Positions 1 through 12,600 of a stretch of DNA of 64,000 nucleotides are shown in pieces. Where the stretch lies: positions 29,044,645 to 29,108,644 of the forward strand of contig NC_074720.1 in NCBI RefSeq assembly GCF_947242115.1, given 5' to 3'. The notes under the pieces were generated by a model that saw only the letters and a list, made by a program, of their open reading frames with translations, ran no database searches and was not told the DNA's origin. Source of the stretch: Biomphalaria glabrata (taxonomy: Eukaryota; Mollusca; Gastropoda; Planorbidae). The stretch's first letter is position 1. Every line of letters begins with the position of its first letter. Made by a program: the position numbers and the translations under genes.

Positions 1-3000
1 TACATTTCATACAGGATAAAGACAGCAGCCAGTTTCTGTGTTTGGTGAGGCAGTAGATCTCTGTGTTGTAAAAGTAGCACCTGAGGGAAAAGAAATGCTT
101 AAAATTTAAAGTCCAGTTTACTTAAGGAGCACAAGTTAAAAAAGAATGACAAACACTAAATGCTTAAGGCACAAAAAGAACCTGAATGGACCCCTCCCCC
201 CAAACAAAGATCAACAAAACCACACCAAGACAAGGTACCACAAAGAAGATTGGTATTACATTATTTTTTAAATGATGGCTACCACTTTTGTTTATTAGCT
301 ACTCTTGAGCAGTCTAGATTCTGTTAGATTGCTAGTGTCTGTTTTAGTCCCATTAGTACAAGTACCTGATATTAGTAAGAGAAAGTAAATGCTGTTGGGA
401 TGAGTTGTCTACATGAAGTTGCATTAACTCTCAACAATATATATATTAGGGGTGCACCGGATAGTCCCTCCGGCTCCGGCTTCTGCCGAATATCCGGCAT
501 TTTTTACTATCCGGTGCTATTCGGCTCCGGTCGGATATCACTACCGGATAGTAAACCGGATAGTAAAAAGTACATAATTTAATATGCATAAAGTGGACCT
601 AGTTCCATTACTGTCTGTTATAGAATGTATTAATGTTTATATGAAAACAAAATAATGTGCTTAAAAATAGAGCCATTATGAATATGCACCAAACATCGTT
701 TATTATAAAGACAAGGCGTGTTAATAACTTAATATAAATAGAGATGAAACTTTACATCATAAATGCGCTTTACATACAGAGCAGCAATGGCTGGCACTTT
801 TTTCAATTTGTCTTGACCTTTGAGTAAGTTAGTTAACATGTTAAAATGCTACATTCCTTGACTACGTCATGCTGACCAGACGTCTGTCTAGCTGTGCGGG
901 TATATCTCCAGAGGTAGAGATGAATAACTCCCACCCCCTTTTATTTGTTTAGTCCATCACATTGAGTTTTTTATGGGTGGGTAACCACAAGTTAAATACG
1001 ATGGACGTAGGTTTAATGTCAGCGTATTGACACTCTCTAGTGGTCACACCTGTCGAGGGAACTGAGTTTGTTTACTTAGTAGTTAATCTTTATTAGGGGG
1101 GGTGGGGGGGGGGGGGGGGCTGGACTACAAGAGCCACACCTCTAATGTAACCAGGTATATTTCTAGATGAACAACTCCCTTCCCCTTTTATTTGTTTAGC
1201 CCATCACATTGAGTTCATTGATTGACAGTTGACCCCAAGTCAGATACGATGGACGTAGGTTTAATGTCAGCGTATTGACACTCTAGAGGTCACACCTGTC
1301 GAGGGAACTGAGTTTGTTTACTTAGTAGTTAATCTTTATTAGGGGGGGGGGGGCTGGACCCCAAGTCAGATACGATGGACGTTAGCACTCTCTAGAGGTC
1401 GCACGAGGGAACTAGGTTTGTTATTTGGGGGGGGGGGGGGGGTGGACTAGACTTTACATTATAAATTCGTATTACATACGTAGCAGCCATGTCTGGCACA
1501 TTTTAAAAGCTTGTCTTGACCTTTGAGTGGTCTTGTAAACACGTAATATTCCTTAACTACGTCACGCTGATAATCTGTCTAGATGTGCGAGTATATCTCC
1601 AGAGGTAGAGATGAGCACCCCCACCTCCTTTTGTTTGTTTAGTCCATAACATTGAGTTCACAGATAGGCAACTGACCACATTAAGCCAGATGTCAACGTG
1701 TCACATCTTATGAGGGAACTGAGTTTGTTTACTTGGAGTAGAATTTTTATTAGGGGCGGGACTACAAGCCAAATCTCTATAAGGTTAATCTGGTATGAGT
1801 TTGTTTATTATGAGATAGGTTGTCAATCAAGGGTCTGGACCACAAACCAAATTGTTAAGACATATTGACACTGTCTAGAGGTCACTAGATGATGACAGTT
1901 TGTTTACTTGAAGAGAAATGTCAATTAGGGCGCTGAACTACAGGACACATCCCTACAAGTATTTTGTTACACAAGCCACGGGTATAAAAGTGGCTTGCAA
2001 GGGCATTTAGTAAATTAAATAGTAATAATAATGGCTGATAAAAAGTCATCACTTATATGGCGTTACTTTAATGTCAAAACAATGGACAACTCTAAAGCAG
2101 TTTGCAATGCTTGTAAAATAGTAATGTCACGTGGTAAGCCAGGCAAACCTAAAGACTTCTCAACCACCACTATGATTAGTCATCTACGCTCGAAACACCC
2201 AGACTTATTCAACGAAATGACTGCATTGAAATCAGCATCAAGTAATATCACTGCCTGTGCCAGTACGTCTACGAGCTCCAGTGATTCGTCAAGCCTCACA
2301 CACAAGCAGCAACCAGGGATTAAAGAGGTCTAAGACAAAGCTAAATTGTGGGATATTAATAGTGATAATGCTAAACGCATTCACTTGGCCATAGCAAAGA
2401 TGATTGCAACTGACATGGAACCTTACCAAGTAGTTGAGAAGCCTGGATTTATTGGACTTTTAAAAGTACTGGAGAAAAGATACACTGTGCCTAGTCGCAA
2501 ATATTTTACAGAACGTGTTATTCCAGATATCTACGACAATATTTCCTCAAAGCTTCGTGAAATGCTATCTGATGCTAAAAGCATCGCTTTCTCAACGGAC
2601 ACTTGGACAGCTGATAATACCACCAAATCATATTGTGGTTTAACTGCTCATTGGTTGAATGAGTCATTTGACCGAAGCAGCTATGTTTTGCATTGTACAA
2701 AATTTAATGGCCAGCATACGGCTGCAAATTTGCTGTACTTAACATATTTACTAAGCCATTATCTGTATTAGATACAAACCAGAAGCGGTTTGTGGCCTTT
2801 AAAACACGAGCCTAATGACAAGTTGATGGTGTCAAATACATGAACACAAACATCTACCCACTATACAACTTAGATTGTACTTAAGAAAGATTTACGCTAT
2901 AAAACCAAGAGTGAACTTTACTTTGAAAGATTTACATTAGTTACATATATGTTTATATATTCTGCATGAGTTATCCCACATTCTACTTTACAATACATAC

Positions 3001-6000
3001 GCACACACCATCTCATGTTACAAAGATTAGTTTATGATAAGCATATCTGTAAAAAAAAATGCTGTTCATTTTAATTTATCAATTAGTGATAGAGTTTAAA
3101 GTAAGAATGTAAATAACAAAATAATATGAATATAGGTATGTTATATAGAAGATTTGCAAAAACTTCAGTAAAACGAGCTGTTTGAGTCATGTAGGTATCC
3201 GGCTCCGGCCGAATATCTAATTGTACTATCCGGTTATATCCGGCCGGATATCAAAAAGTACTATCCGGTGCACCCCTAATATATATATATATATATATTG
3301 TATTGTAAGTAGACATGCACCATAGTAAAAATAAAATGAACACACTCTGTTTATGGTATTGAACACAAAAAAAATAATTGTAAAATCCCTTCAGTTAAAA
3401 AAAAAAAGTTTTCCATAGAAGTCTTTTTTTTTTTTTTTTTTTATTAAATCAGGTTTCCATACATCTGTTTCTCACTTCTGGATTTTCTTTTCTTTCAAAT
3501 TCCAAAGGTTTTCCAGATTTTCCATAATACATAAAAGGGTAACATTTAATATAGATGCTTTATGAATTGCTACATGGTCATGTGGTTACATGTTTTCAGT
3601 AAATATCATTGTCAGTAGCTTGGTTAGACTAAATGTATTTGTTGATATTTAAGCTGAGTTACATTCCTCTGTTTATATATCCACAGAGTATGAACAGTAC
3701 ACAGATAATGAGGACTGAATGTTTTGATTATGTTATAGGACAAGGGGAGTTTTGTGAGTGTTTGGAGACTTTACCAGGCTCTCAGCAACACCACAAAACA
3801 ACTAAACAACTTGACAACTCATTCTCCAAAATGACAAAACTCTTTATGTTTAATAAATTTACAACCAATACTTTACAACTGGGAACTCAAAACAATGGCT
3901 GAACAAATGTTTCAGTGAATGACTGTACTGCTACGATAAACTCTACTGGCTTCTCCATGTAATTTCACTCATTGTACCTATATATTGCTCTATATAGTGT
4001 CCCTGATGGCCTTAAAACAGATAGAACCAAACTAGTTCCTTCTACATGATCATATCTGATATGAATGGCATGAGTAGTATTGACAATACAGATCTTTTCT
4101 GATGCGCCACCTCTCATCACAGTTTTCTAGCACTGGCTTGTGTTCTATTAGATAATTACACACACAACACTACACCTACCCACATCACCATAACAATTAT
4201 AACAATATATATTAAAATTATTATTTCTGGGATGGCTGGAGTTAATGTAAATTTATTTAGTAGAGTATTGTTAAATGATAATATCTATCTGCAGTGGTTG
4301 AAGTTCTATTATACCTAGGTACCCATATTGAGCCATCATGATAGTTCTGAGTTTAAACCCTGCCCACTTTCAGCAATGTCATTCTGCAAGGCTAGGATGT
4401 AATAATGTTCATCAATGAAGTGTTTCCAAAAACTTGTAATAATAATTTAAAAAAATCACTTACCAATGCTTGACCCACTTTAAAATAATCTTGTTTATTG
4501 GTAAAATAATGATGAAAAGTACTGGCCAAGCTTTCAAAGGTTTGAGCTTGAGTAGCATCTTCAGATAAGACACTAAAGTTGTAAAAAGACAAACATTTAA
4601 CTATATATCTTAAATTTGATACTTTCACAAGTGAGATTAAGACTATTAAGAGGCATAGGTGGAAGATAAATACTCTATTGAGTCTACTTAAATAGATGAA
4701 CAAAGATATTTTAATTTTGTAGAAGAATACATAACATTTTTATTGTCACAAAGATCTATTGGAGAATCTAGACATTTTTAGTCTAGATAATTTCATTTTT
4801 TTCCAAAGCCTGAACATAAAGGAGCTATAAAATTGAAACATAATTGTTGTCAACTTGGTTTAGCATGTTAGTTACTGTTAAATTACTCCTGAGTCTGCAG
4901 TTAATGTGTTTATTTGGAGTCATTACAGTTTAGTCAATACTTATTGGGGCATGGTGGCTAAGTAATTTGTAAACTTCCAGACTGAGAAGTCTCAGCTTAC
5001 AATTCCAGTGAAAACTAGAAATTTGAAATTTAGGACACCCATAAGTTCACTACTATATATATAGCTCATTAGTTGTGGAAAGTAGCTGCTGTACTGACCA
5101 CATGACCTCATTAACTGTCTGCCATAGAAAATTATGAGTATTATGGGCTTTACATCATCACAGATTGCAAGGCTAAAACTTAGATAAAATATATGTTTTA
5201 AAAAATATTATTAAGAAACCTGCAGTCATTGGTCACTGGTGTAAATAATATTCATCCCATGCCATCTTATCTGATACAGACGTTACTTCAAAAAAGAAGA
5301 TGATTATGTCCATATTAACCAATGACCTAAACTTCGTCTAGTCACTGGTTTTCCTGGCTAGCTCAGGCAACCCATTCCATGCTCTAATAGCGCTAGGGAA
5401 GAAGGAGCTTTTGTACAAATTTGTCCTAGCATATGGAACGAGGAATGTGCCGCTATCTTTGTATCTTTCTGTGTTTTATGTATAATTGCTACTTTACTTT
5501 AAGTCTTCTATCCTGAAGGCTTTCTAAATTTACTGATTTTGCTATTTAAGGCAAGGTGTTGCTCTGGTATTCATTTGTTATGAATCTCACTGCTCTATTT
5601 TGTGTCTGTTCCAGTTTCTTAATGTTTTCTTGAATTGAGGGGTCCCAAATAGAGGATGCATATTCTATTATTGGCCTAACGAAGGTTAAATAACATTTTA
5701 AATTTATGTATAATTTGATTAATAAAATTTCTTCTTTAGAATCTATTAAATTGGGTTCAAAAAGCATTATTAATAAGTATTAATCTAAGTCTAAGGTGTA
5801 GAATTTAGAGTCTAGATATATAAATCTATTTAAACTATATAACTATATTAACTATTATTACTTTCATTGTCATTGAGTTGAGTCTGAAATCGTTATCAAT
5901 CAAAGTACCGAGATTAACCAAAGATCAAACAAGAATTAACTAGATCTAGACTCTAGTTACTAATCTAGATCTAAATCTAGATTCTAGATATTTATATATA

Positions 6001-8842
6001 TTTAATGACTATACTACTATACTATACTACTAGTGAGTTCGAAATCCGCGTATAAACACCGGAAGTAGTATTCCATTTTTCATATAAAACCTGCATAGGT
6101 CCATAAACGTTGGTATTTTGAATTTCATAGTAAAATTACATTTTTATTTTTTTTTTTTACAAAATTTATGCTCAATGTGCTCTAGAATGTTAATATTTTC
6201 AAATGGCATGTCCCGATTATTCCAGTGTTGGCTTGTTTTTATTAAAATGAAGATCAAATGACTGCATATTTTTGTTTTCATGTTTGTCAATTGAAATAAT
6301 CCGTGTTTCACCTTTTTAAAAAGAGGCTCATCTGGGTAATTACTTAAAGATTCGTAATTGATAACTTAGAAGCATATTTTCAATCAGATTTAATTAGAAA
6401 AACTTCCTCGAGTGAAGTCCTCTCGATTCACTCAAATATGTGACCAATTATCGATAGTTGACATTTTTCAGCACTGAACACTATATTTTTGGACAAGTTG
6501 GCAGAAACAAAATTATCCATGAAAACAAGAGCTTTGCTAAAACATATATACATCCATCACTGTCAGTACATATTTAAATCCATCTCAATCGGCCCCCTAT
6601 TTATAACCATCTATGATTTGAATAATTTCTTTTTAAAAGCAATTGATTAATCTAAATATAAAATTAATTATTTTTACATAAGGTTAAATAATTTTCTAAT
6701 TATTCCAATTCAATACAATATATGATTTAATGTAATCTATACAATTTTAAAAAATTCTTAGTTATCTTTTAAATAAGTTTGTACCACTAGTCATTGGTAG
6801 TGTTCATAGAATTTAAGCTTTGTTTGCATCATATAATTATCAACTACTCTAGTTAGGTTATTATTATTTCACTATAATTTTTTTTTACTATTATTATTAT
6901 TATATTTTATTACTATTAATTTTAAGATTTTTTGATTAAAATATTATATAGCTATTATTGTTAAATACAAAAATATAAGAAATTGAATTACATTTTTAAA
7001 GGCAATACTATGGTTTGTTTTTCACATTTAGGTGAAACATCAAGGACACTTTACACTGCATTAAAAATTGCTAGATTCACCAGAGTTTCTATTTAACTCT
7101 CAGATTAATGCTTTTAGTTGTCCTCTAAATTAATTATCAAATCATGATATCTCTACTGTTAGTAAACTCCACTCAATTTTTAAATCAAACTATACCTCAG
7201 TCTACACTGGGCATATTAATGAGTTTCTCATTACAAAGGGATTTATCAGGCCCATTAGTATGTATAAAAAAATGTGCTTCACCACAATACTTGGGCTGAA
7301 AGAATCTTAGGTTTTTTAATTTATTATCATGAAAAGCACCAAATGCTAAAATGGCTATTTTTAGATGGTAAGACAAAAGTCAATGGCAACAACGCTTGCA
7401 TTATCTTTGCACTAAAAAAGAAATGAGCAAGACATAAATTTTCTTTTTGTTTACCAAGAAAAAGATGTGGGGAAATTATTATTGCACTAAAAAAGAGACG
7501 AGCAAGAGATAAATTTTCTTTTTGTTTACCAAGAAAAAGATGTGGGGAAATTATTATGGATTAATTAATTTAGTGTGGACAGATGAGCAAGAAATGAAAT
7601 GGCAAATGAAATAAAAGCTGCTTTGAAAGATGTTGGTGTGCCTATTCTTAAAGAAAATATATTGTTTACAACAGCAAATAATCTAAGAATCTGTGAGATT
7701 ACCCATAGCCTATTAGAAAAATTATGGATGATGCTGAGATTATAATTATTCTTTAATTGTGATAATATTTTACATTTCCTTAAATGTATTTTAATTTTAT
7801 TTGATTGATTTGCTGATGTCTGTTATGATTGTAAATATGCTATTTTATTTCCAAAAAAACAACAACAAACATTTGTTGCAATAAAAAAAATCTATTTTGA
7901 TTAATAATCAACCCATAAAATAGAATATCTAGACATTTTTCTTATATAAAATCATGCATTAGGTATTAATATTTAGAATGCATCTATTCTTTTCATAATA
8001 TTAATTATGTTCTTCATTAACTTGTGTTGCAGATTTGATATAGATTTAAAAATTATTTACTTCATTCTTCAAAAATTACTTAAAATCAAAGCATTACTTT
8101 TCAATTTTTTAAATAATATTTTCAGCATAATAATTAATTCATACTTTAAAAGTATAGATACCAGACACTTAAATAAAAAAAAATTCTCTTTCAAGATTTA
8201 AATCTTTCAAAATGAATTTTTAACAAACATAAGTACTTTTCAATTACAAATAGTGTTTTACTATATATTCATTAAGAGTACACTTATATTTCTTTAAATA
8301 ATAATTATTAATCCTATCAATACATTCAAAATTGATTCAATGTTACATGCAATAAAGAGAAACTCAAAACAAAATTAGAAAAAAATTGAGGATCATTCTT
8401 GTCACAAAATTAGATAAATTGGCAGCACAAACAAAAAAATACTCTTGACCTATTTCCCAGTTTGATTCAACTTCCGGTAGTGAACAGAAATGACATGGAT
8501 CTAAAAAATCAAGACTTTCCCCCTCTCAAATAAAAATTAATATCTCCCCTTCCACTTGTCATACAATGATAAATTTAGTATGGTTGGAAATGTTTTTTCA
8601 AGCCCTATTCAACCATATAGGTTTTATTAGTATATTGTGAGTTTGAATTTTTTATCGAACTACCTAATACTACTATAGTTATAGACACTATAGACTATAG
8701 TTGTAGTTAATCGTATAAAATAACTAGAGTTACTAGTAGAATAGTACAAAAAGACCTAAGCCTAAAAATAACTAATTAATAATAATATTAATATTGATTA
8801 CCTTAGTAGCGATGCAAGCTCTTTAACAGTCAAAGCTGCCAT
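1..8842 (-). CDS. CNOT11: CCR4-NOT transcription complex subunit 11, first three coding exons (partial)
   Basis: CNOT11 is a subunit of the CCR4-NOT deadenylase complex, where it pairs with CNOT10 on the N-terminal part of CNOT1. Coding exons on the minus strand: 8842-8802, 4572-4464 and 80-1 (runs off the window). The joins keep phase: exon 1 ends in AG and exon 2 supplies T for Ser14; exon 2 ends in phase 0. The protein begins MAALTVKELASLL, then SVLSEDATQAQTFESLAST, FHHYFTNKQDYFKVGQAL and VLLLQHRDLLPHQTQKLAA, ending at FILYEM. This follows vertebrate CNOT11 from its MSLTPKELSSLLSIISEE segment through FHHYFSKADHF to the LLYLLWEMY region. The long N-terminal low-complexity leader of mammals is absent, so this start is at the conserved core. 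Splice sites are AG/GTAATC, TTTAG/T, TTG/GTAAGT and CTCAG/GTG. Intron 2 hosts a hAT transposon; intron 1 hosts SINE and LINE pieces. Confidence 0.88.
985..1450 (+). repeat. Tandem subterminal repeats with long G tracts inside the hAT element
   Basis: Segments with GATGGACGTAGGTTTAATG, the TCAGCGTATTGACACTCT motif and a GTCGAGGGAACTGAGTTTG block recur at about 1000-1120, 1248-1352 and, shorter, 1372-1442. Each is followed by a run of G (about 1097-1119, 1341-1352, 1424-1442). Looser relatives with TGTTTACTTGGAG continue to about 1930. The G runs sit at the same place in each unit, so they spread with the unit rather than arising independently. Confidence 0.8.
2031..2771 (+). pseudogene. hAT transposase remnant with BED zinc finger
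   Basis: The first reading frame (2031-2333) starts MADKKSSLIWRYFNV and shows a BED finger: the aromatic W-x-x-F start, CNAC, and HLRSKHPDLF with the paired histidines, followed by a Ser/Thr-rich linker. A stop ends it at 2331-2333. The next frame (from about 2346) continues with IAKMIATDMEPYQVVEKPGF, RYTVPSRKYF and AFSTDTWTADNT, which are hallmark segments of hAT transposases before and at the first catalytic Asp (STDTWT). The protein ends at 2771, far short of the roughly 600-700 aa of intact relatives, lacking the rest of the RNase-H-like core and the C-terminal dimerisation region. It cannot encode a working transposase. Confidence 0.88.
3279..4463. other. CNOT11 intron 2 remainder, no gene seen
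   Basis: This AT-rich stretch has homopolymer A and T runs near 3400-3445 and scattered short open frames. An 89-residue frame at 3633-3902 has no recognisable domain and no supporting context. I see nothing else here. Confidence 0.6.
4945..5165 (+). mobile_element. tRNA-derived SINE, diverged copy
   Basis: The segment GGGGCATGGTGGCTAAGTAA, then the AGAAGTCTCAGCTT stretch, the GGACACCCATAAGTTCAC body and a CATGACCTCATTAAC tail ending in TACATCATC match, block by block, the better-kept copy at 30266-30535. The head resembles a tRNA-type A box and the middle a worn B box. Confidence 0.7.
5225..5790 (-). mobile_element. LINE 3' fragment, CR1-like C-terminal reverse transcriptase tail
   Basis: Translating the minus strand gives LTFVRPIIEYASSIWDPSIQ followed by KKLEQTQNRAVRFITNEY, the thumb and post-RT segment typical of CR1/Jockey-type non-LTR elements. 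Further downstream the same strand gives [15 protein letters not shown], the usual C-terminal end of such proteins. Upstream RT motifs are missing, so the copy is 5'-truncated. Related tails occur at 15520-15700, 35160-36120 and 45230-45850, all on the minus strand. Confidence 0.8.
5790..8801. other. CNOT11 intron 1, AT-rich, mostly unassigned
   Basis: Very AT-rich sequence with many TCTAGATC-type short palindromes and long A or T runs. I see no exon, no conserved protein and no clear TIR pair. The one structured spot is a 75-bp tandem duplication at 7407-7556. Confidence 0.6.
7407..7556. repeat. Two tandem copies of a 75-bp unit
   Basis: The unit begins TTGCACTAAAAAAGA and ends GGGGAAATTATTA. 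The two copies differ at only a few bases, so the duplication is fairly recent. No protein family is recognisable around it. Confidence 0.85.
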
Positions 8843-9615
8843 GTTAAGTCGATTTTTGTTAATTATGAATAATATGAATTTTGATTAAAGCTGTTGTTTT
8901 TTTCTCACTAAACATAAATCAAAGCTAAAAACTGCCTGCCTAGGCTGCCACTAGTGTTAAAAGTCTAAAAAAGTAAAGTTAAAAGTAAAATGATTAAAAT
9001 ACTAAACTAAACAAACACACTAAACTAAACTTCACTAAACAGTAAAGTAAATCTTAAATTAATCTCAAATCTGCCGTCAATTATTTTCAATTTGATAAAA
9101 ACGTCGTAGACGGTAGATTTAGATCTAAGACTGCTAAAATATGATAAAAGCTTAGATATCTCTAGTTTAGTTTTTGTCGGCAGATCTATAATAGATATCT
9201 AGATGAATATTAGATCTAATCTCGACTAAATCTTGTTTTAGAGTGATTAGAGTTCTAGACTTGTAAATAAATAAATTTTAGATAACCCGGGGAAATAAAA
9301 ATTTAGAAACTCAGCAACTCCGGAAGTAAAACATAGATCTAGATCCAAAAAGCAACCAGATTTATAACACAACACATTTTAAAAGTCATTGTTACACTTC
9401 AAAAAAAAAAAAAAGAAAAACACTTAATTATTTTTAGCTTTCTTTAAAGAAAATTAACTAAATATCATATGTGAACAATGAAATTAAAATGTTTTAAATT
9501 ATAGTATTTTGTCTTCGTAAATAAATATAGTTTAGAGCTATATACTCGACGCAAAGTTAGCTTATTAAATTAATCGACTTGATTAGCTTAACTGACATTA
9601 GGAAAACAAAACAAA
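8843..9615. promoter_or_regulatory. Candidate bidirectional promoter between CNOT11 and MOB3
   Basis: The two start codons face away from each other 773 bp apart, with no other gene between. An ETS-family core CCGGAAGT lies at 9320-9327 (it reads as ACTTCCGG on the other strand), a motif common in TATA-less housekeeping and bidirectional promoters. CpG content is low and no TATA box is placed convincingly. Regulation is inferred from layout; transcription starts cannot be read from the sequence. Confidence 0.5.
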
Positions 9616-12600
9616 ATGGCTGCAGCTAGACAAGCCTTTTCTCAATTCTTTGCCAAAGATAAGGTAACTTCAAGAAAAACATCTTTCTAGCCTATAGATC
9701 TAGTCTATGAAATACGTCAGTATGTTCCTAGGTCTATAATTTATTTATAATTCTGTAGATATTAGAGCAGTCATCTGTTTAGGATTAAATCCAGGCTAGT
9801 GCCTAGTGGAAATTATATTATTTTATTTATGATTAGGGATGTGAAATAAAAAATTTATCTTTGGAAAATCAATTTTTCGTTAGTAGAGTAAAGGATGGTT
9901 GTCGGACACGCTAAGCCATTCTCCGGCCATTTTTAAGTTTCAAAATTCATAACTCCGTAATGGTCTAACCTATGAATAAACTGATGGTGTCAATGAATTC
10001 GTCATCCTTTTGTCTATAAAAATAGCTATTTTGTAATGTATCACTACGCATAGTTTAGATTAGATCTGATGTGAAGAGGGGTAGGTTGGGTTTTCTGATG
10101 CGTAAAAGTTTTCGTCATGATTTTTGTCTCTGTAAAAGTTGTTGGCCGGTTTGGAGATTTATCGGACACTTCAAAGGAAATAGATGTCTTCTATATATTA
10201 AACATGTTATTATTAAGACATTTCATCCTTAATTTTATTATTCTGTACATTAGCGCAACGACACAAGCCATATTATCACTTTTCCCACGCTCCACGCTTT
10301 CATTCTCGGCTGTAACTGACGTCACACCACGACCACTACTTTGGGCCTAGCTTAGCTGGTCGCGCTAGGGGAAAAAATCGCCTCTGTTGGGGGGGGGGGG
10401 GGGGAGAAGAGGAGGAGTATTCTCTCTAGTCTACCTACGGGGCACTTTTTTTTCCTCGTAGCACAGCTCCACTAGCGCAGTGCGTGCCTGTCTCACCTTA
10501 GCCTTTATGGTACCAGTCAGATAATTGCTAGTCTCCTGCTCTCTCTCTCACCTGCTTTTTTTTTTTTTAGAGCGTGTAATGGTATGCTTAAGAGACGTGG
10601 AAAAAAGGGGGGGGGGGAGAGAGAGAGACTTCATGTAGTATACTCTCTTTTGATTTTGACAATCTCTTAGAATGTTGATGTTTCACACAATGGCCATTTA
10701 GCGCACCTGGTCGATCAATAATTGTAGGCTCGAGGTCTACAATGATATTGCTATTGTGACTTTTTTTTTTCAGCTGCCCATTGATGCCAATTTATTATTG
10801 TATATATCTGTGCACCTAAGTGCTATAACATTTGTACATATTTGTTGCATATTAAATGGTTTAAAATAAATGGTTATACGTTTTGCATACACCACATTAA
10901 CTTTTTTTTTATAAATATGTTACGAATTTTTTTTTTGTGAAACATGTAACAAACACACACAAGAACACATACATAACTTAAATATACATTTTCTACTATA
11001 TTATTTTAACAAACAACAAAATTATTCTTGTAAATGTTTAAAAAAGAAACAATAACAATTTGTTTATTTCCCCATAAGTACTGTGTCAAGTTGTTTCCCT
11101 TTGATGACTAGCGTCATATGACGATATGTTTTCTTATTCAGAAAGGTAAAACTTGTTGGCCACCCCCTATTTACATGTTAAGTGGAAAAGGAGAGTCTGG
11201 GTTGTACAATTTATCTGTTTCTAGTGCCTATTTAGAAGCATTATATCTGGGTTTTAATTGGGTAATGCATCTAGGGGCTTAAAAATCGTCTTAGCTCCAG
11301 ACCCTATCTCGTTCTTCCCCTTGGGAGAAAAAAAGCTAAGTTTTACAGTAGTCTACTTTGACCCCAGATAAAATTACTTTCTCTCAATATAAAAGGGAGC
11401 TGTACGTGTCGGAAGTGTGACAAAATAGTCCATGCGCAATATTTATGCGGAAGTTGGGTAGTAAACATTCAAATAAAGAAGATTTAATAATAATACATCG
11501 AGGTGTCCGATATGCGAGACGAAACCCGGGTGGCCGACAACCATCCTTTACTCTACATCATTAAAATACTTTGAAAGAACTTTAATGGTGTATAAATTAT
11601 GACTTTAAGTTGAACAATTAGAAAGTTATGATTTTTTTTCTGGCGTTTTGACCTAGCATTGGTTGACATGGAGCATGTAAATATTGTAAGATGAGAGCAT
11701 CTCGCTCGCTCAGCCAGCGAGACACACACCCCTGCTCAAAAAGTTAAAAAATTGGAATTGAATTTCGTAGAGGATAAATCTATTTATTAAATAAGAAATT
11801 TAATTGTAGACCTAGTATTCGTAGTAAATTTCTAGCTCACAAATGTGATTTTATTTATATTTATGAACTCCACTTGTTTAGAATGTAAATATTGATGAAA
11901 TAAACAAATTATCGGGTCGAGCTACAAGAAATGTCAGAGGGGTGTGGACAAAATGGCGGCTTTGTGATGGCTGAAAATAACAAAATATCTAAAAAGTGGG
12001 ATCAAATCGTCTGAAACAATTATTTTTCAAATGGGCTTTAAAATTTTAAAAAAAGTAGATTGAACCATTAAAACTCTTTTGAAACTATTAGACACATGCA
12101 TAATTATTATTTCTACTAGTCTATGCATGAGTTTATTCATTGGATAGTTTAGTTTTCAAGAAAAAAAGAAATCCCATAGGGAGCAGTGCAAACTTATGTT
12201 TCAACATTGTAATCGATCAAAACAATGTATCGTGATAAAACTTGGCAGAAATATGGCCAGATATATAATCTATTACTGGGAAAAAAATCAACTTCTTAGG
12301 ACTTACCTGAAATGAGTATCAGTAAAAATAAAAATACATATACCTTCAAGTTAAAAGATAGTAAGAAAATACACATTTTTTTTTTTAAGTCCTAATGAAA
12401 AAAAAATGTTCCTCGATATAAAATGTATCCATATTCACCCATTTTAGTAACGATTTCAATCAAGGGCCTATGTACAGAAAGTAAGAAAAATGAATCTCAA
12501 ATTTTGACGCCATTTTTTACTTCCGGTTTTACGGATTTTCACATATCTATATAGATCTAGTTAATATAGGAATATAGAGTATGTAAGACAAAAATTGTAG

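Larger units (their letters stand above)
447..3278 (+). mobile_element. hAT DNA transposon, internally deleted, in CNOT11 intron 2
   Basis: The two ends are inverted copies of TAGGGGTGCACCGGATAGT, followed on both sides by repeated CCGGATA/TATCCGG motifs. Both flanks read ATATATAT (439-446 and 3279-3286), consistent with an 8-bp hAT target duplication, although the site lies in an AT microsatellite and the duplication is therefore weak evidence. A BED-finger hAT transposase remnant lies at 2031-2771. The last 500 bp hold no C-terminal dimerisation domain, so the copy looks non-autonomous. About 1.5 kb of non-coding repeats separate the left end from the transposase, which is unusually long. 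Confidence 0.88.

Noticed and set aside
439-3286. The ATATATAT flanks as firm proof of hAT insertion
   Set aside because: The site is an AT microsatellite, so equal flanks could arise by chance; the family call rests on the TIRs and transposase instead.
3633-3902. 89-residue frame in CNOT11 intron 2
   Set aside because: No recognisable domain, AT-driven composition and no splice support.
10117-10350. 77-residue frame inside the TA-flanked element as a transposase remnant
   Set aside because: It shows none of the DDE/D-type motifs or helix-turn-helix features expected.
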